Made by a program: the position numbers and the translations under genes. This document shows positions 17,711-25,945 of a stretch of DNA of 64,000 nucleotides, one piece after another. Positions within the stretch are counted from its first letter, which is position 1, and the number at the start of each line of letters is the position of its first letter. The stretch is from assembly GCA_025360005.1 (NCBI GenBank), contig JANYDA010000021.1:47463-111462 (forward strand). The letters run 5' to 3'. The DNA is from Fibrobacteria bacterium. GTDB taxonomy: Bacteria > Fibrobacterota > Fibrobacteria > UBA11236. Under the pieces are notes generated by a model, which had not been told where the DNA came from, made no database searches, and worked only from the letters and a program-made list of their open reading frames with translations.

Positions 17711-17992
17711 CTATTGCCGGTTTCCCTGATCGGCCTTGGCCGACGCGCCCTTGTCGTTGTAGGCCAGGTAAACCCAATGCACGGCTTCGGTCAGCAGGGA
17801 TCCGCCTTGCGCTCGGGACGCGGAAGCTTGCGCGGACATGGCGTCCGACATTTCACCGGCCGGATCGGAAGGCAGATTCATCTCGGCCTGGGAAAGCGGC
17901 TTGATGGCCGGCGCGTTACGGGAACCGTGGGACCGGATTTCCAGCCACAGGCAGGAGAGGAAAAACAGGGCAAGGAGCATGCGAGCGAGCAT
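17711..17992 (-). CDS. Small exported or membrane-anchored hypothetical protein
   Basis: 93 residues. The N-terminus MLARMLLALFFLSCLWLEI is a hydrophobic segment with a cysteine, possibly a signal anchor or a weak lipobox (FFLSC). The rest is polar and contains AEMNLPSDPAGEMSDAMSAQ. No family is recognised. AAAGGA lies six bases before the ATG at the right spacing, which is the main support for a real gene. It is embedded between two decayed genes on the other strand. Confidence 0.6.
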   Translation of the reverse strand: MLARMLLALFFLSCLWLEIRSHGSRNAPAIKPLSQAEMNLPSDPAGEMSDAMSAQASASRAQGGSLLTEAVHWVYLAYNDKGASAKADQGNRQ

Positions 17993-18097
17993 GGCCGATC
18001 CTTTGGTTCAAGCGGTTAACGCACGGAAAGATCTTAGAGGGTGGCGGACTGAAACGTCCACACCGGGATCCAAAAAACGCTAATCGGAAGCGGCAAG

Positions 18098-18436
18098 GTG
18101 GGGGACCCAGCGTCCCTAAGGCGCTTGGAGGATCCCATGCTGGCTCTTCAGGAACTCAAAGGGGTGGTCATTGACGAAATCCAGCGCGTGCGCCACCTCT
18201 TCCCTATTCTGCGCGTTCTTGCCGATCGAACTCCGGTTCCCGCAATGCTGCGGTTCCGGACCATGTTGGCCCATTGGCACGGGCAGATATGGAACGCCGC
18301 GGAGCCGGAATTGGATCCGCTTTGGAGCTGCCCCAAAATCTGGATTGTGCATGCGGGTTCAAAGCGGTTTCCATTGCACAAACCGCTGAAAGCGATTTCT
18401 CTGGCCGACTTCGTAATGGAACAAAAGGTTTTTTGA
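18098..18436 (+). pseudogene. Remnant of an AAA/DUF4143-type ATPase, in-frame internal deletions
   Basis: Open frame of 112 codons made of three pieces of the AAA_14-DUF4143 family joined in frame. Piece 1 has the Walker B region, SLRRLEDPMLALQELKG then VVIDEIQRV and LFPILRVLADRTPVPA. Piece 2 is RTMLAHWHGQIWNAAE, which in intact proteins opens the DUF4143 part, followed at once by ELDPLW, which normally lies about 100 residues later. Piece 3 is WIVHAGSKRFPLHKPLKAISL, the usual C-terminus. The Walker A loop and first strand are missing. Intact members have about 380-420 residues. Function is very unlikely. Assignment rests on remembered family sequence. Confidence 0.72.
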
Positions 18437-18443
18437 TGGAACG

Positions 18444-18470
18444 CCCGGTACCCTAAGACCGGGATTTTCT
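18444..18470 (+). terminator. Putative rho-independent terminator
   Basis: Six-base stem CCCGGT / ACCGGG, eight-base loop, then ATTTTCT. It sits just after the ATPase remnant and before the 3' end of the tRNA-Arg gene, probably the original terminator of the decayed gene. Confidence 0.55.
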
Positions 18471-18478
18471 GTTCAGGG

Positions 18479-18554
18479 TGGTGTCCCCACGCCGACTCGA
18501 ACGGCGATCAACAGTTTAGGAAACTATTGCTCTATCCTGTTGAGCTATGGGGAC
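18479..18554 (-). tRNA. tRNA-Arg (anticodon CCT)
   Basis: Full cloverleaf on the minus strand. The acceptor stem GTCCCCA pairs with TGGGGAC. D arm GCTC...GAGC. Anticodon stem ATAGT/ACTGT with loop TTCCTAA, giving anticodon CCT for AGG codons. T arm CGCCG-TTCGAGT-CGGCG. The discriminator is A and CCA is encoded (18479-18481). The 3' end faces the gene remnants at 17233-18436. Confidence 0.95.
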
Positions 18555-18786
18555 ACGGCACCCATGTCCAGACCGGCCGGAAAGCCTGACTTTCCAACCG
18601 GAGCGGGAAAGCTAGGAATTTTAATCCCGCCTTCTGCAATTCGTCCTCCGGCTCGACCCGAATCCCAATCCTTTCTTCAACCCCACTCCCAGCCGTAGCT
18701 CAAAGTTCCCCATGAATTTAAAAGCAAATTTATTTCTCTAAATTTGGATCTGGTTTATTTTGATATATTGATATATATATTAAAAT
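18555..18786. other. Intergenic region with A/T-rich leader
   Basis: No gene. The last 70 bases before the DUF2089 gene are much richer in A and T than the surroundings. A TTGATA match lies at 18760-18765, but no -10 fits well, and no Shine-Dalgarno site precedes the ATG. Confidence 0.35.
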
Positions 18787-19200
18787 ATGAAGTATATCGA
18801 CTCCAATCTGGCTTGCCCCTCTTGCCAGACGGCATTGCAGCCCAAGATTTTGGCCTGCCCGGCTTGTGACATCAAAGTCGAAGGCCCTTTCCAACTGAAT
18901 GAATTCGCGACCATGGCCGCGGACGATTTGCATTTCCTCCGCATTTTCGTGCGCTGTGAAGGCCGCATCCGGGACATGGAGTCGGCCTTGGGACTGAGCT
19001 ATCCCACCATCCGCGCGCGATTGGCGGCCCTTAAAAACAAACTGTCGGGAAAAAGCGGCGAGGACGCGAAAACCGCTCCGGAGACCAAGGCCGCCGATCC
19101 CGCCGATGTGGGGGCCATATTGCAACGCCTCCAAACCGGGGAAATCCCTTTCGATGAAGCCATGGCCCGGATCAAAAGATTGCGCGCCAACCCTCAATAG
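18787..19200 (+). CDS. DUF2089 family protein (zinc ribbon plus helix-turn-helix)
   Basis: 137 residues. The N-terminal zinc ribbon has two cysteine pairs, CPSC (residues 10-13) and CPAC (24-27). A helical domain with a sigma-like helix-turn-helix follows: RDMESALGLSYPTIRARLAA. The C-terminal 35 residues (VGAILQRLQTGEIPFDEAM) form a short helical tail also common in the family. It is likely a DNA-binding regulator of its own operon, but the family is not well studied. The gene 13 bases downstream carries a SHOCT-like N-terminus, a combination repeatedly found with DUF2089. The leader is A/T-rich with no Shine-Dalgarno match. Confidence 0.85.
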   Translation: MKYIDSNLACPSCQTALQPKILACPACDIKVEGPFQLNEFATMAADDLHFLRIFVRCEGRIRDMESALGLSYPTIRARLAALKNKLSGKSGEDAKTAPETKAADPADVGAILQRLQTGEIPFDEAMARIKRLRANPQ

Positions 19201-19213
19201 GAGAGATTTGGAA

Positions 19214-20257
19214 ATGAATGCGGAAATAAGGCAAGTGTTGCAAATGAACAAAGCAGGCACTCTTACGGACGAACAGGCGGCGGAGCTGCTGGCGGAGCTG
19301 GCCAAGAAAGACGCCGAAGCCGGAGGCGCTGGCACACGCGATTGGAACCGCTCCGGCATTGTGGAACCGCTGTTCTCTAAGGTGAATACCACGGTGAAAT
19401 ATGCGCTTGATACGGCCTTTAGGTGGCACAATCCGGGGTCACAGGGATACCAGGGCGAAGCCTTCGGGGGCCAGGCTTCCAAGAATTCCGTCCACATGTC
19501 GCGCTTCGATTTCCCCGCGGGCAAGGACCATGTCTTCACGGGCAATTCCATCCGCATGTCATCGGTGAAGGATCTGCGTTTGGAGCGCGCGGAGATGACG
19601 GACAATACCATCGATATGAGCAAGGCCCAGGATATTTCGGTCAAGGACGGCAAGATTGTCGCCTGCGATATCCGCGCCAGCGCCGTGGACGATTGGAACA
19701 TCGATGGCGCCACCATCCGCGCCGTAGCCATCCAGGGCTCCAAGGTCGCGGATTTCCATTGCGGCGGGGGCAGCGTGCTGCGCGGGGTGCGCGTCCAAGG
19801 CGCATCCGTCAAGGACTTCCAGGTGACGGACGGGAGCAAGCTGACGGAAATCATGATCAACGGAGCGGCGATCTCCGATCTGAAATTGATCCGATCCTCC
19901 GTCTCGGCCAGTGAAATCCAGGTTTCCCATCTCTCGGACGTAGCCATCCGGGGATGCGAGGTCAAGGACTTGATGGTGCGCATGATGAGCCTGCGCGACG
20001 TGGCTTGCGGCGATTGCCTGTTCCATGACGTGGTCTTCTCCGGATCCGAACGCTGGGTGTGGAAGAAGCAGGGCCTGAAGGCGGTCCGCATCGACAATTG
20101 CCGGTTCGAGAAGGTGCTCTTTTCCAACTGCCGTCTCATGGGAGTTACCCTCAAGAACGTCACCCTGAAGGACAGGCAATTCCGGGACCTGGATTTGTCA
20201 GGCATGAACATCGACGGCGATGATGCCTTCCTCAAAGCGGCCGGTGCCGCGGGGTAG
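19214..20257 (+). CDS. SHOCT-like N-terminus plus beta-helix-like repeat protein
   Basis: 347 residues. Residues 1-35 (EIRQVLQMNKAGTLTDEQAA, then ELLAEL) match the short SHOCT-like/YvlB-type N-terminal helix pair. From about residue 90 the chain is built of roughly 20-residue repeats with alternating hydrophobic positions, for example SVKDLRLERAEMTDNTIDMS and AISDLKLIRSSVSASEIQVS, and ends in a pentapeptide-like FEKVLFSNCRLMGVTLKNV. This suggests a right-handed beta-helix like pentapeptide-repeat or DUF4097 proteins. There is no signal peptide or membrane segment, so it is probably cytoplasmic. GGAGAG lies 9 bases before the ATG. It forms an operon with the DUF2089 gene. Function unknown. Confidence 0.75.
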   Translation: MNAEIRQVLQMNKAGTLTDEQAAELLAELAKKDAEAGGAGTRDWNRSGIVEPLFSKVNTTVKYALDTAFRWHNPGSQGYQGEAFGGQASKNSVHMSRFDFPAGKDHVFTGNSIRMSSVKDLRLERAEMTDNTIDMSKAQDISVKDGKIVACDIRASAVDDWNIDGATIRAVAIQGSKVADFHCGGGSVLRGVRVQGASVKDFQVTDGSKLTEIMINGAAISDLKLIRSSVSASEIQVSHLSDVAIRGCEVKDLMVRMMSLRDVACGDCLFHDVVFSGSERWVWKKQGLKAVRIDNCRFEKVLFSNCRLMGVTLKNVTLKDRQFRDLDLSGMNIDGDDAFLKAAGAAG

Positions 20258-20314
20258 GCCGGATCACCGGAGCGCCCGGAGCCGCCGGTATCGAGCCATG
20301 CGGAATACGCCTCT

Positions 20315-20339
20315 GTTACAAACCGTTACAGGGCGGAAA
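20315..20339 (+). promoter_or_regulatory. GTTACA-N4-GTTACA element, copy 2
   Basis: Matches 21 of 25 bases of the element at 6060-6084: two GTTACA hexamers spaced by four bases and a GGCGGA block. It lies 75 bases before the start of the DUF4065 gene. Confidence 0.45.
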
Positions 20340-20389
20340 GGACCTGGAGACTTTAACCGCCTATTTTTCCGAAACATGGGGAATACATT

Positions 20390-21004
20390 ATGAGCTTGTT
20401 TCCGGCCGATGATATCCGCTTGCGCGAGTTGATCCTGTACCTGGCATTCCGTTGCGAGGACTGGGAGGGTTTCGATCCGGCCATGCTGGAACGCATGCTC
20501 TTCCAATCGGACTTCCTCCACTTCCGTCTGCACGGCTTCCCCATCACGGGCCACGCCTATCGCCGGGGAGTCCTTTCGCCCGGTCCGCGGAGCATGGGGC
20601 GCATACTGCGGGAAATGACGGCGAAGGGAGAGTTGCGAATTATGGAAGAAGGCCATCCGGACGGCGTCCATGCGCGTCGGATTCCCAGGGCCTTCCGCGA
20701 ACCGGACCTGAGGATTTTCGATGGCCAGGAAATCGCCATGGTAGAAAGGGTGATCCGATTCTACCGCGCGAACGCCAAGCGTTGCCGCGAAAACGCCGGG
20801 CCGGGGCATTCGGGAAGCGACTTGCTGAGCCTGCCCTGGGAACTGGCCGCTCCGCGCGAAGAAGTCCCCTATCCGTTGGCCTTGTTGGGAACCCTTTCCG
20901 AAAACGGATCCCGATCGGATCTCCAGTCCGTCCCCCGGCAGGAAATGGAAGCCGCCCGGGAGATGCGTATGCTCGCCCACCACTCCCTGATCCTGGCTTC
21001 ATGA
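20390..21004 (+). CDS. Panacea-domain (DUF4065) protein, candidate antitoxin
   Basis: 204 residues. Residues 5-90 match the DUF4065/Panacea fold in its DUF4065-like form: IRLRELILYLAFRCE, then MLFQSDFLHFRLHGFPITGH and GPRSMGRILREM. The C-terminal 100 residues are helical and include FDGQEIAMVERVIRFYRANA and a segment LLSLPWELAAPREEVPYPLA. Panacea proteins are known as antitoxins for many unrelated toxins. The next gene starts 13 bases downstream and encodes a small protein of toxin size, so the pair fits a toxin-antitoxin operon. Other DUF4065 roles (GepA-like, proteolysis adaptor) remain possible. GGGGAA lies eight bases before the ATG. Confidence 0.75.
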   Translation: MSLFPADDIRLRELILYLAFRCEDWEGFDPAMLERMLFQSDFLHFRLHGFPITGHAYRRGVLSPGPRSMGRILREMTAKGELRIMEEGHPDGVHARRIPRAFREPDLRIFDGQEIAMVERVIRFYRANAKRCRENAGPGHSGSDLLSLPWELAAPREEVPYPLALLGTLSENGSRSDLQSVPRQEMEAAREMRMLAHHSLILAS

Positions 21005-21017
21005 AAAGGAAAGCGTC

Positions 21018-21344
21018 ATGAAACGAACCTTGGTTTTCCCGGAAAACCTGGAGTCTTCCCTGGTAGCCATCGAGGCGGAGACGCATCGCTCGGACGAGTT
21101 CCTGGAGGGCGCCAAATGGATCCTGGAGCGGGACGCCGAGCTGGGCCGGCAGGTGTGGCAGGATCCGCCCATCTACGTTTTGGCCATGGAAGCCGCGCGG
21201 GACCAGCCGCGCCTCTCCCTTTTTTACACCATCGCCTATGATAAGGTACTCTTGCTGTCGCTTTCCATGGGAAATGCCCCGCCCTTGGCCAGCGCGGCAT
21301 TGGACCGCGGAGCGCCCGGTACTAAATTTATCGGCGGGTGCTAA
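21018..21344 (+). CDS. Candidate toxin partner of the Panacea protein
   Basis: 108 residues. Visible pattern: a first strand TLVFPEN, a long helix EFLEGAKWILERDAELGRQV, then PPIYVLAMEA and a pair of strands RLSLFYTIAYDKVLLLSLSM. The order helix-helix-strand-strand and the closing IAYDKVLLLSL resemble RelE/ParE-like toxins, but catalytic residues cannot be confirmed and the last 20 residues are unusual. GGAAA lies eight bases before the ATG. It follows the DUF4065 gene by 13 bases and precedes purL. Alternative: an uncharacterised DUF with no toxicity. Confidence 0.6.
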   Translation: MKRTLVFPENLESSLVAIEAETHRSDEFLEGAKWILERDAELGRQVWQDPPIYVLAMEAARDQPRLSLFYTIAYDKVLLLSLSMGNAPPLASAALDRGAPGTKFIGGC

Positions 21345-21425
21345 ACCCGCGGGTTCCGGCTTTCCCGGGGCCCGGATTCATCCGGCCGGCGGATTTTATC
21401 CGCCAAGCCGGGTAGAGGATATTGT

Positions 21426-24400
21426 TTGCTCACACGCATCGAGGTCGGACAGAAATCCCCCTCCACCGATTCCCAAGCCCGGAAAATCCTCGCTACCCTC
21501 CATGAGACCTTCGGCTTTTCCGTCGCGAAGCTGGAAAAGGCGGCGACCGTTTCCGTGTATACCTTGGAAATGGATTTGGAGGGGAAGGAAAAGGAAAGGA
21601 TCGCGCGGGAACTGCTGACCGATCCCATCACCGAGCGCTACGCCATCGACGCGCATCTGGCCGCGGCCGCCGGGGACGGCAGCTTCGATTTCCTGATCGA
21701 AGTGGGCTACAAGCCCGGCGTTACCGATAACGTAGGCCGTTCCAGCCGCGAAGGCATTTCCGATTTGCTGGGAAGGCCCCTGGCCGATGAGGACCAGGTT
21801 TTCACCGGCCGCCAATTCCAATTCCGGGGGACGCTGACGCGCGCGGATGCGGAAACCATCGCCACCAAGCTCTTGGCCAATCCCCTCATCGAAACCTACC
21901 TGATCCGTTCCAAACAGGAGTGGGCCGCATTCCCCTCGCTCCCGAAAACCTCCGGCAAGGTGGCCTTTGAGCATAAGCCGGAAGTCCGCACCATCGAGCT
22001 GCCGGAAAGCGACGATGCCTTGCAGCGCTTGTCCGATGAAAAGGTTTTGGCGCTGACCATCGCCGAGATGCGCGCCATCAAAGCCTACTATGCGTCCGCG
22101 GAAACCCGCGCCCACCGCGCCCTCGCCGGATTGCCCGCCGAGCCCACGGACGTGGAATTGGAAGTGCTGGCGCAGACCTGGAGCGAGCATTGCAAGCACA
22201 AAATCTTCGCTGCGGATATCGAATACACCGATGAGACCGGCAAGCGGGAAAATATCTCCTCCCTGTACAAGACCTATATCAAGGCCGCCACCGAGAAGGT
22301 GCGGCCCAAGGCGCCTTGGCTCAAGTCGGTATTCACCGACAATGCGGGCATCATCGCGTTCACGGAGGAGTGGGACGTGAGCATGAAGGCGGAGACGCAT
22401 AATTCGCCCAGCGCGCTGGATCCGTACGGCGGCGCCATGACAGGCATCGTGGGCGTGAACCGGGATATCCTAGGCAGCGGTATGGGATCCCGGCCGATCT
22501 TCAATACGGACGTATTCTGCTTTGCCTCGCCTTTCTACGACAAACCGATCCCGGAAAAACTCCATCATCCCCGGCGCATTTTCAAAGAAGTGCACCGCGG
22601 CGTCAAGGACGGCGGCAACGAGAGCGGCATCCCCACCGTGAACGGCAGCATCGTGTTCGACGATCGCTTCCTGGGCAAGCCGCTGGTATTCTGCGGCACT
22701 GGCGGACTGCATCCCGCCGTCCTCAACGGCATGCCTTCCTGGCAGAAGACCATTGAACCTGGTGATCGCATCCTGATGGCCGGCGGGCGCATCGGCAAGG
22801 ACGGGATCCACGGCGCCACCTTTTCCTCGGCGGCGTTGACGGAAGCCTCCCCCACTTCGGCCGTGCAAATAGGCGATCCCATCACGCAAAAAAAACTGAG
22901 CGACTTCCTGCTGGAAGCGCGCGACTTGGGGCTGTACCGCTTCGTGACCGACAACGGCGCGGGCGGATTATCCTCTTCGCTGGGCGAGATGGCGCGGGAA
23001 ACGAAAGGGCCGTCCGGAATCGGCGGCTGCAAAATCCACCTTGACAGGGCTCCGTTGAAATACGCCGGCCTGGATCCCTGGGAAATCCTGGTTTCGGAAG
23101 CGCAGGAGCGCATGTCCTTCGCGGTGCCCCCGGACAAGCTGGCGGCCTTCCTGGAACTGGCGCGGCGGCGGGGCGTGGAAGCCTCCGACCTGGGAGAGTT
23201 TTCCGGCGACGGATTGTTCGAGGCCTATTTCCAAGGCAAGCTCGCCTGTTCGCTCGCGATGGATTTTCTGCACGACGGAAATCCCAAGCTCCATCTCAAG
23301 GCCCGCTGGACGCCTCCGCGCCACGGCGAACCGCCGGCGAATTTTTGGGCCTCCCGGGATCTTAAGGCGGACGCGCTGGCCTTGCTTTCCGCGCTCAACA
23401 TCTGCTCCAAGGAAAGCTGGGTGCGCCAATACGATCACGAAGTGCAGGGCATGAGCGTGATCAAACCCTTCGTGGGCGAAAAAGCCGACGGGCCCAGCGA
23501 CGCCGCCGTGGTCCGCCCGCTCTATGACCGCAAGGAAGGACTGGTGGTTTCGCACGGCATCGTACCGCGCTACAGCGATATCGATTGCTATCACATGGCG
23601 GCTTGCGCGTTGGATGAGGCCGTCCGCAACGCCGTGGCGGTGGGAGCCCGGCCCGGAACGCTGGCCGGCCTGGACAATTTCTGTTGGCCGGATCCGGTGG
23701 AATCGGAGAATACCCCCGATGGGCAGATCAAGCTGGCCCAGCTGGTGCGCGCCAACCAGGCGCTGTACGATTATTGCGTGGCCTACGGGCTGCCGCTGAT
23801 CTCCGGCAAGGATTCCATGAAGAATGATTATGGCCGCGGCAAGGACAAGATTTCCGTGCCGCCCACCTTGCTCTTCACCGTCATCGGCAAAATCGAAGAC
23901 GTGGAAAAGACCATCACCATGGACGCCAAGGCGGCCGGGGACGTTCTCTACGTGCTGGGCTTGACCCGCGATGAAATGGGCGCTTCCGAATATTTCCGCC
24001 AGCTCGGCTTCACCGGCAATTCCGTTCCCAAGGTGGATGCGGTTTCCGCCCTGGCCCTGTACCATCGCCTGGCGGACGCCATTGAAAGGGGACTGGTGCG
24101 TTCCGCCCATGATTGTTCGGACGGCGGGCTGTTCACGGCCATCGCGGAAACATGCATGGCCGGGCGCCTGGGCGCCAAGGTGGATCTGGCGGCGCTTCCC
24201 GCAGCCGCCGATGCGGGCCCATTGCCCCCGGGAACCAAGCTGTTCTCGGAAAGCCAGAGCCGCTTCGTCATCACCCTCGCGCCGCAAAACCGCGCCGCGT
24301 TCGAGGCCCTGTTCGCGGGGCTGCCCTTCTCCAGTATCGGCCAGGTTACCTCCGGATCGGATTTGGAAATCCGCGATGGATCTTCCTCCGCGGGTGCGGG

Positions 24401-24464
24401 CCTCATCTTTTCCGCCGGCCTCGACGAAATGTTCGCGAGCTGGCGCCGGCCTTTGGATTGGTAA
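21426..24464 (+). CDS. purL: Phosphoribosylformylglycinamidine synthase, PurS-PurL fusion
   Basis: 1012 residues. It catalyses the fourth step of purine synthesis, FGAR plus glutamine to FGAM, with PurQ supplying ammonia. Residues 1-175 contain two PurS-like beta-alpha-beta units (VSVYTLEMDLEGKEKERIA and FQFRGTLTRADAETIATKLL). The PurL part starts near 230 with the catalytic motif TWSEHCKHK, then AETHNSPSALDPYGGA, DGIHGATFSS and, in the second half, MAACALDEAVRNAVAVGA and SGKDSMKND. Ordinary small PurL has about 740 residues with a separate PurS. The start is TTG, with GAGG eight bases upstream. purQ follows after eight bases. Confidence 0.95.
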   Translation: MLTRIEVGQKSPSTDSQARKILATLHETFGFSVAKLEKAATVSVYTLEMDLEGKEKERIARELLTDPITERYAIDAHLAAAAGDGSFDFLIEVGYKPGVTDNVGRSSREGISDLLGRPLADEDQVFTGRQFQFRGTLTRADAETIATKLLANPLIETYLIRSKQEWAAFPSLPKTSGKVAFEHKPEVRTIELPESDDALQRLSDEKVLALTIAEMRAIKAYYASAETRAHRALAGLPAEPTDVELEVLAQTWSEHCKHKIFAADIEYTDETGKRENISSLYKTYIKAATEKVRPKAPWLKSVFTDNAGIIAFTEEWDVSMKAETHNSPSALDPYGGAMTGIVGVNRDILGSGMGSRPIFNTDVFCFASPFYDKPIPEKLHHPRRIFKEVHRGVKDGGNESGIPTVNGSIVFDDRFLGKPLVFCGTGGLHPAVLNGMPSWQKTIEPGDRILMAGGRIGKDGIHGATFSSAALTEASPTSAVQIGDPITQKKLSDFLLEARDLGLYRFVTDNGAGGLSSSLGEMARETKGPSGIGGCKIHLDRAPLKYAGLDPWEILVSEAQERMSFAVPPDKLAAFLELARRRGVEASDLGEFSGDGLFEAYFQGKLACSLAMDFLHDGNPKLHLKARWTPPRHGEPPANFWASRDLKADALALLSALNICSKESWVRQYDHEVQGMSVIKPFVGEKADGPSDAAVVRPLYDRKEGLVVSHGIVPRYSDIDCYHMAACALDEAVRNAVAVGARPGTLAGLDNFCWPDPVESENTPDGQIKLAQLVRANQALYDYCVAYGLPLISGKDSMKNDYGRGKDKISVPPTLLFTVIGKIEDVEKTITMDAKAAGDVLYVLGLTRDEMGASEYFRQLGFTGNSVPKVDAVSALALYHRLADAIERGLVRSAHDCSDGGLFTAIAETCMAGRLGAKVDLAALPAAADAGPLPPGTKLFSESQSRFVITLAPQNRAAFEALFAGLPFSSIGQVTSGSDLEIRDGSSSAGAGLIFSAGLDEMFASWRRPLDW

Positions 24465-24472
24465 GCGACAAC

Positions 24473-25318
24473 ATGGGTAAGCCTAGGATAGCCATCATCA
24501 CCGGATACGGGATCAATTCGGACAACGAGTTGGCCCATAGCTTCGCCCTGGCGGGGGGCGATCCGCGGCGCGTGCACATCAACGATCTCATCGCGCGCAA
24601 GCCCGCTTTGTCCGAGTTCGACATCATCGCCGTGCCGGGAGGCTTCTCTTTCGGCGATCATATCGCCAGCGGGCGCGTGTTCGCCAATAAGCTCAAGCAT
24701 TCCCTGGCGGAGGATCTGGCCAAGGCTGCGGATCGGAAGATCCCCATGATAGGGATTTGCAACGGATTCCAGGTGCTGGTGAAACTGGGCATCCTGCCGG
24801 GAGCCGCCCCCGCGACGGTCGCGCAGGGTACCGGGGAGCCGGCCGCTTCCGGCGCTTTCGTCCAAACCACCACGCTTACCTATAACGATTCCGGCCGCTT
24901 CGAGGATCGCTGGTGCCATCTCTCCGGCGTTCCCGCCTCCAAAAGCATCTGGACGCGCGGCATCGAACGCATCTATCTGCCCATCCGCCACGGGGAGGGC
25001 AAGTTCATCCCCAAGGATGCGGAAACCCTGGCGGCCTTGAAACGCAACGGCCAGATCAGCCTGCGTTATTGCACCTCCGCGGGTGAAGACCCGGGCGAAG
25101 GCCAAGCGGCCTATCCGCTCAATCCCAACGGATCCGTCGATCATGTCGCGGGCATATCCAGTTCCGACGGCCTCATTTTCGGGCTCATGCCCCATCCGGA
25201 AGCCCATATGCTGGCGACCAACCACCCGCAATGGCAAAAGCTGGGATTGAAAGGCGAAGGCGAAGGGATCCGGATTTTCCGGAATGCCGTGGACTACGTT
25301 AGAGGTTCCGCATTATAA
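24473..25318 (+). CDS. purQ: Phosphoribosylformylglycinamidine synthase glutaminase subunit
   Basis: 281-residue class I glutamine amidotransferase that hydrolyses glutamine and passes ammonia to PurL. The nucleophile cysteine is in GICNGFQVL (near 97) and the His-Glu pair in LMPHPEAH (near 240). The N-terminus RIAIITGYGINSDNE and VPGGFSFGDHIASG are typical. It is longer than the 220-230-residue PurQ of the small-PurL type, as expected for partners of large or fused PurL. It is co-transcribed with purL. The stop is 12 bases from the convergent gmk stop; no terminator is seen between them. Confidence 0.95.
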   Translation: MGKPRIAIITGYGINSDNELAHSFALAGGDPRRVHINDLIARKPALSEFDIIAVPGGFSFGDHIASGRVFANKLKHSLAEDLAKAADRKIPMIGICNGFQVLVKLGILPGAAPATVAQGTGEPAASGAFVQTTTLTYNDSGRFEDRWCHLSGVPASKSIWTRGIERIYLPIRHGEGKFIPKDAETLAALKRNGQISLRYCTSAGEDPGEGQAAYPLNPNGSVDHVAGISSSDGLIFGLMPHPEAHMLATNHPQWQKLGLKGEGEGIRIFRNAVDYVRGSAL

Positions 25319-25330
25319 ATTCTGCGCTTT

Positions 25331-25945
25331 TCATTTTGCCTTCTCTCCCATCGGCCGTACCATAGCGGTTTCCCCCAATTCCTTTTCCAGGATCCGCGTC
25401 AGTTCTTCCAAGGCGTAATGGAAGTTGTCGTTCACCACGGTATACTCGTACTTGCCGTGGCGCGTTGCGAACTCAAGCTCGCGCGTGGCGTTCTGCAGCC
25501 GGATGCGGATGGTTTCCTCATCGTCGGACTTGCGCGCGACCAGGCGCCGCTCCAACTCCTCAATGCTGGGGGGCACGATGAGAATGCCCAATGCGTGCGG
25601 GAACGCCTTGTCGAAATTCACCTTGCCATAGACATCCAAATCCAGGATGACGCTGTGCCCGTCCCCGAGGGCCTTGAGGATGGGGGCCTTGGGCGTGCCG
25701 TAGAAGTTGCCGTGCACCTGCATATGTTCTACCAGTTCCTGCCCCTCGATCATGGCGCGGAATTCATCCGGCGTCTTGAAGAAATAATGCACGGCATCCT
25801 GTTCCCCCGGCCGCGGCTTGCGGGTGGTGGCCGATACGGAATACCTCAGGGCCTCAGGGAAACGCGCCATCAAGGCGTCCTTGAGCGTGCTTTTCCCGGC
25901 TCCCGAGGGCGCGGAAAACACGATCAGTTTGCCGGGCTTAACCAT
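25331..25945 (-). CDS. gmk: Guanylate kinase
   Basis: 204 residues. It phosphorylates GMP to GDP with ATP. P-loop FSAPSGAGKST is at residues 10-20; the GMP-binding region includes YSVSATTRKPRPGE and the segment HYFF. LID-like arginines are in RIRLQNATRELEFA. Length is normal for the family. The ATG lies inside the end of the upstream small membrane-protein gene (8-base overlap), so the two are co-translated. The role next to convergent purL-purQ is consistent with nucleotide metabolism. Confidence 0.95.
   Translation of the reverse strand: MVKPGKLIVFSAPSGAGKSTLKDALMARFPEALRYSVSATTRKPRPGEQDAVHYFFKTPDEFRAMIEGQELVEHMQVHGNFYGTPKAPILKALGDGHSVILDLDVYGKVNFDKAFPHALGILIVPPSIEELERRLVARKSDDEETIRIRLQNATRELEFATRHGKYEYTVVNDNFHYALEELTRILEKELGETAMVRPMGEKAK

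Noticed and set aside
17343..17729. 128-codon plus-strand frame as a gene
   Set aside because: Only its first 30 codons have family similarity (RND pump relic), there is no ribosome site, and the rest has no domain.
22968..24287. 439-codon minus-strand open frame
   Set aside because: Antisense to purL; composition is His/Gly/Arg-rich and no motif is seen.
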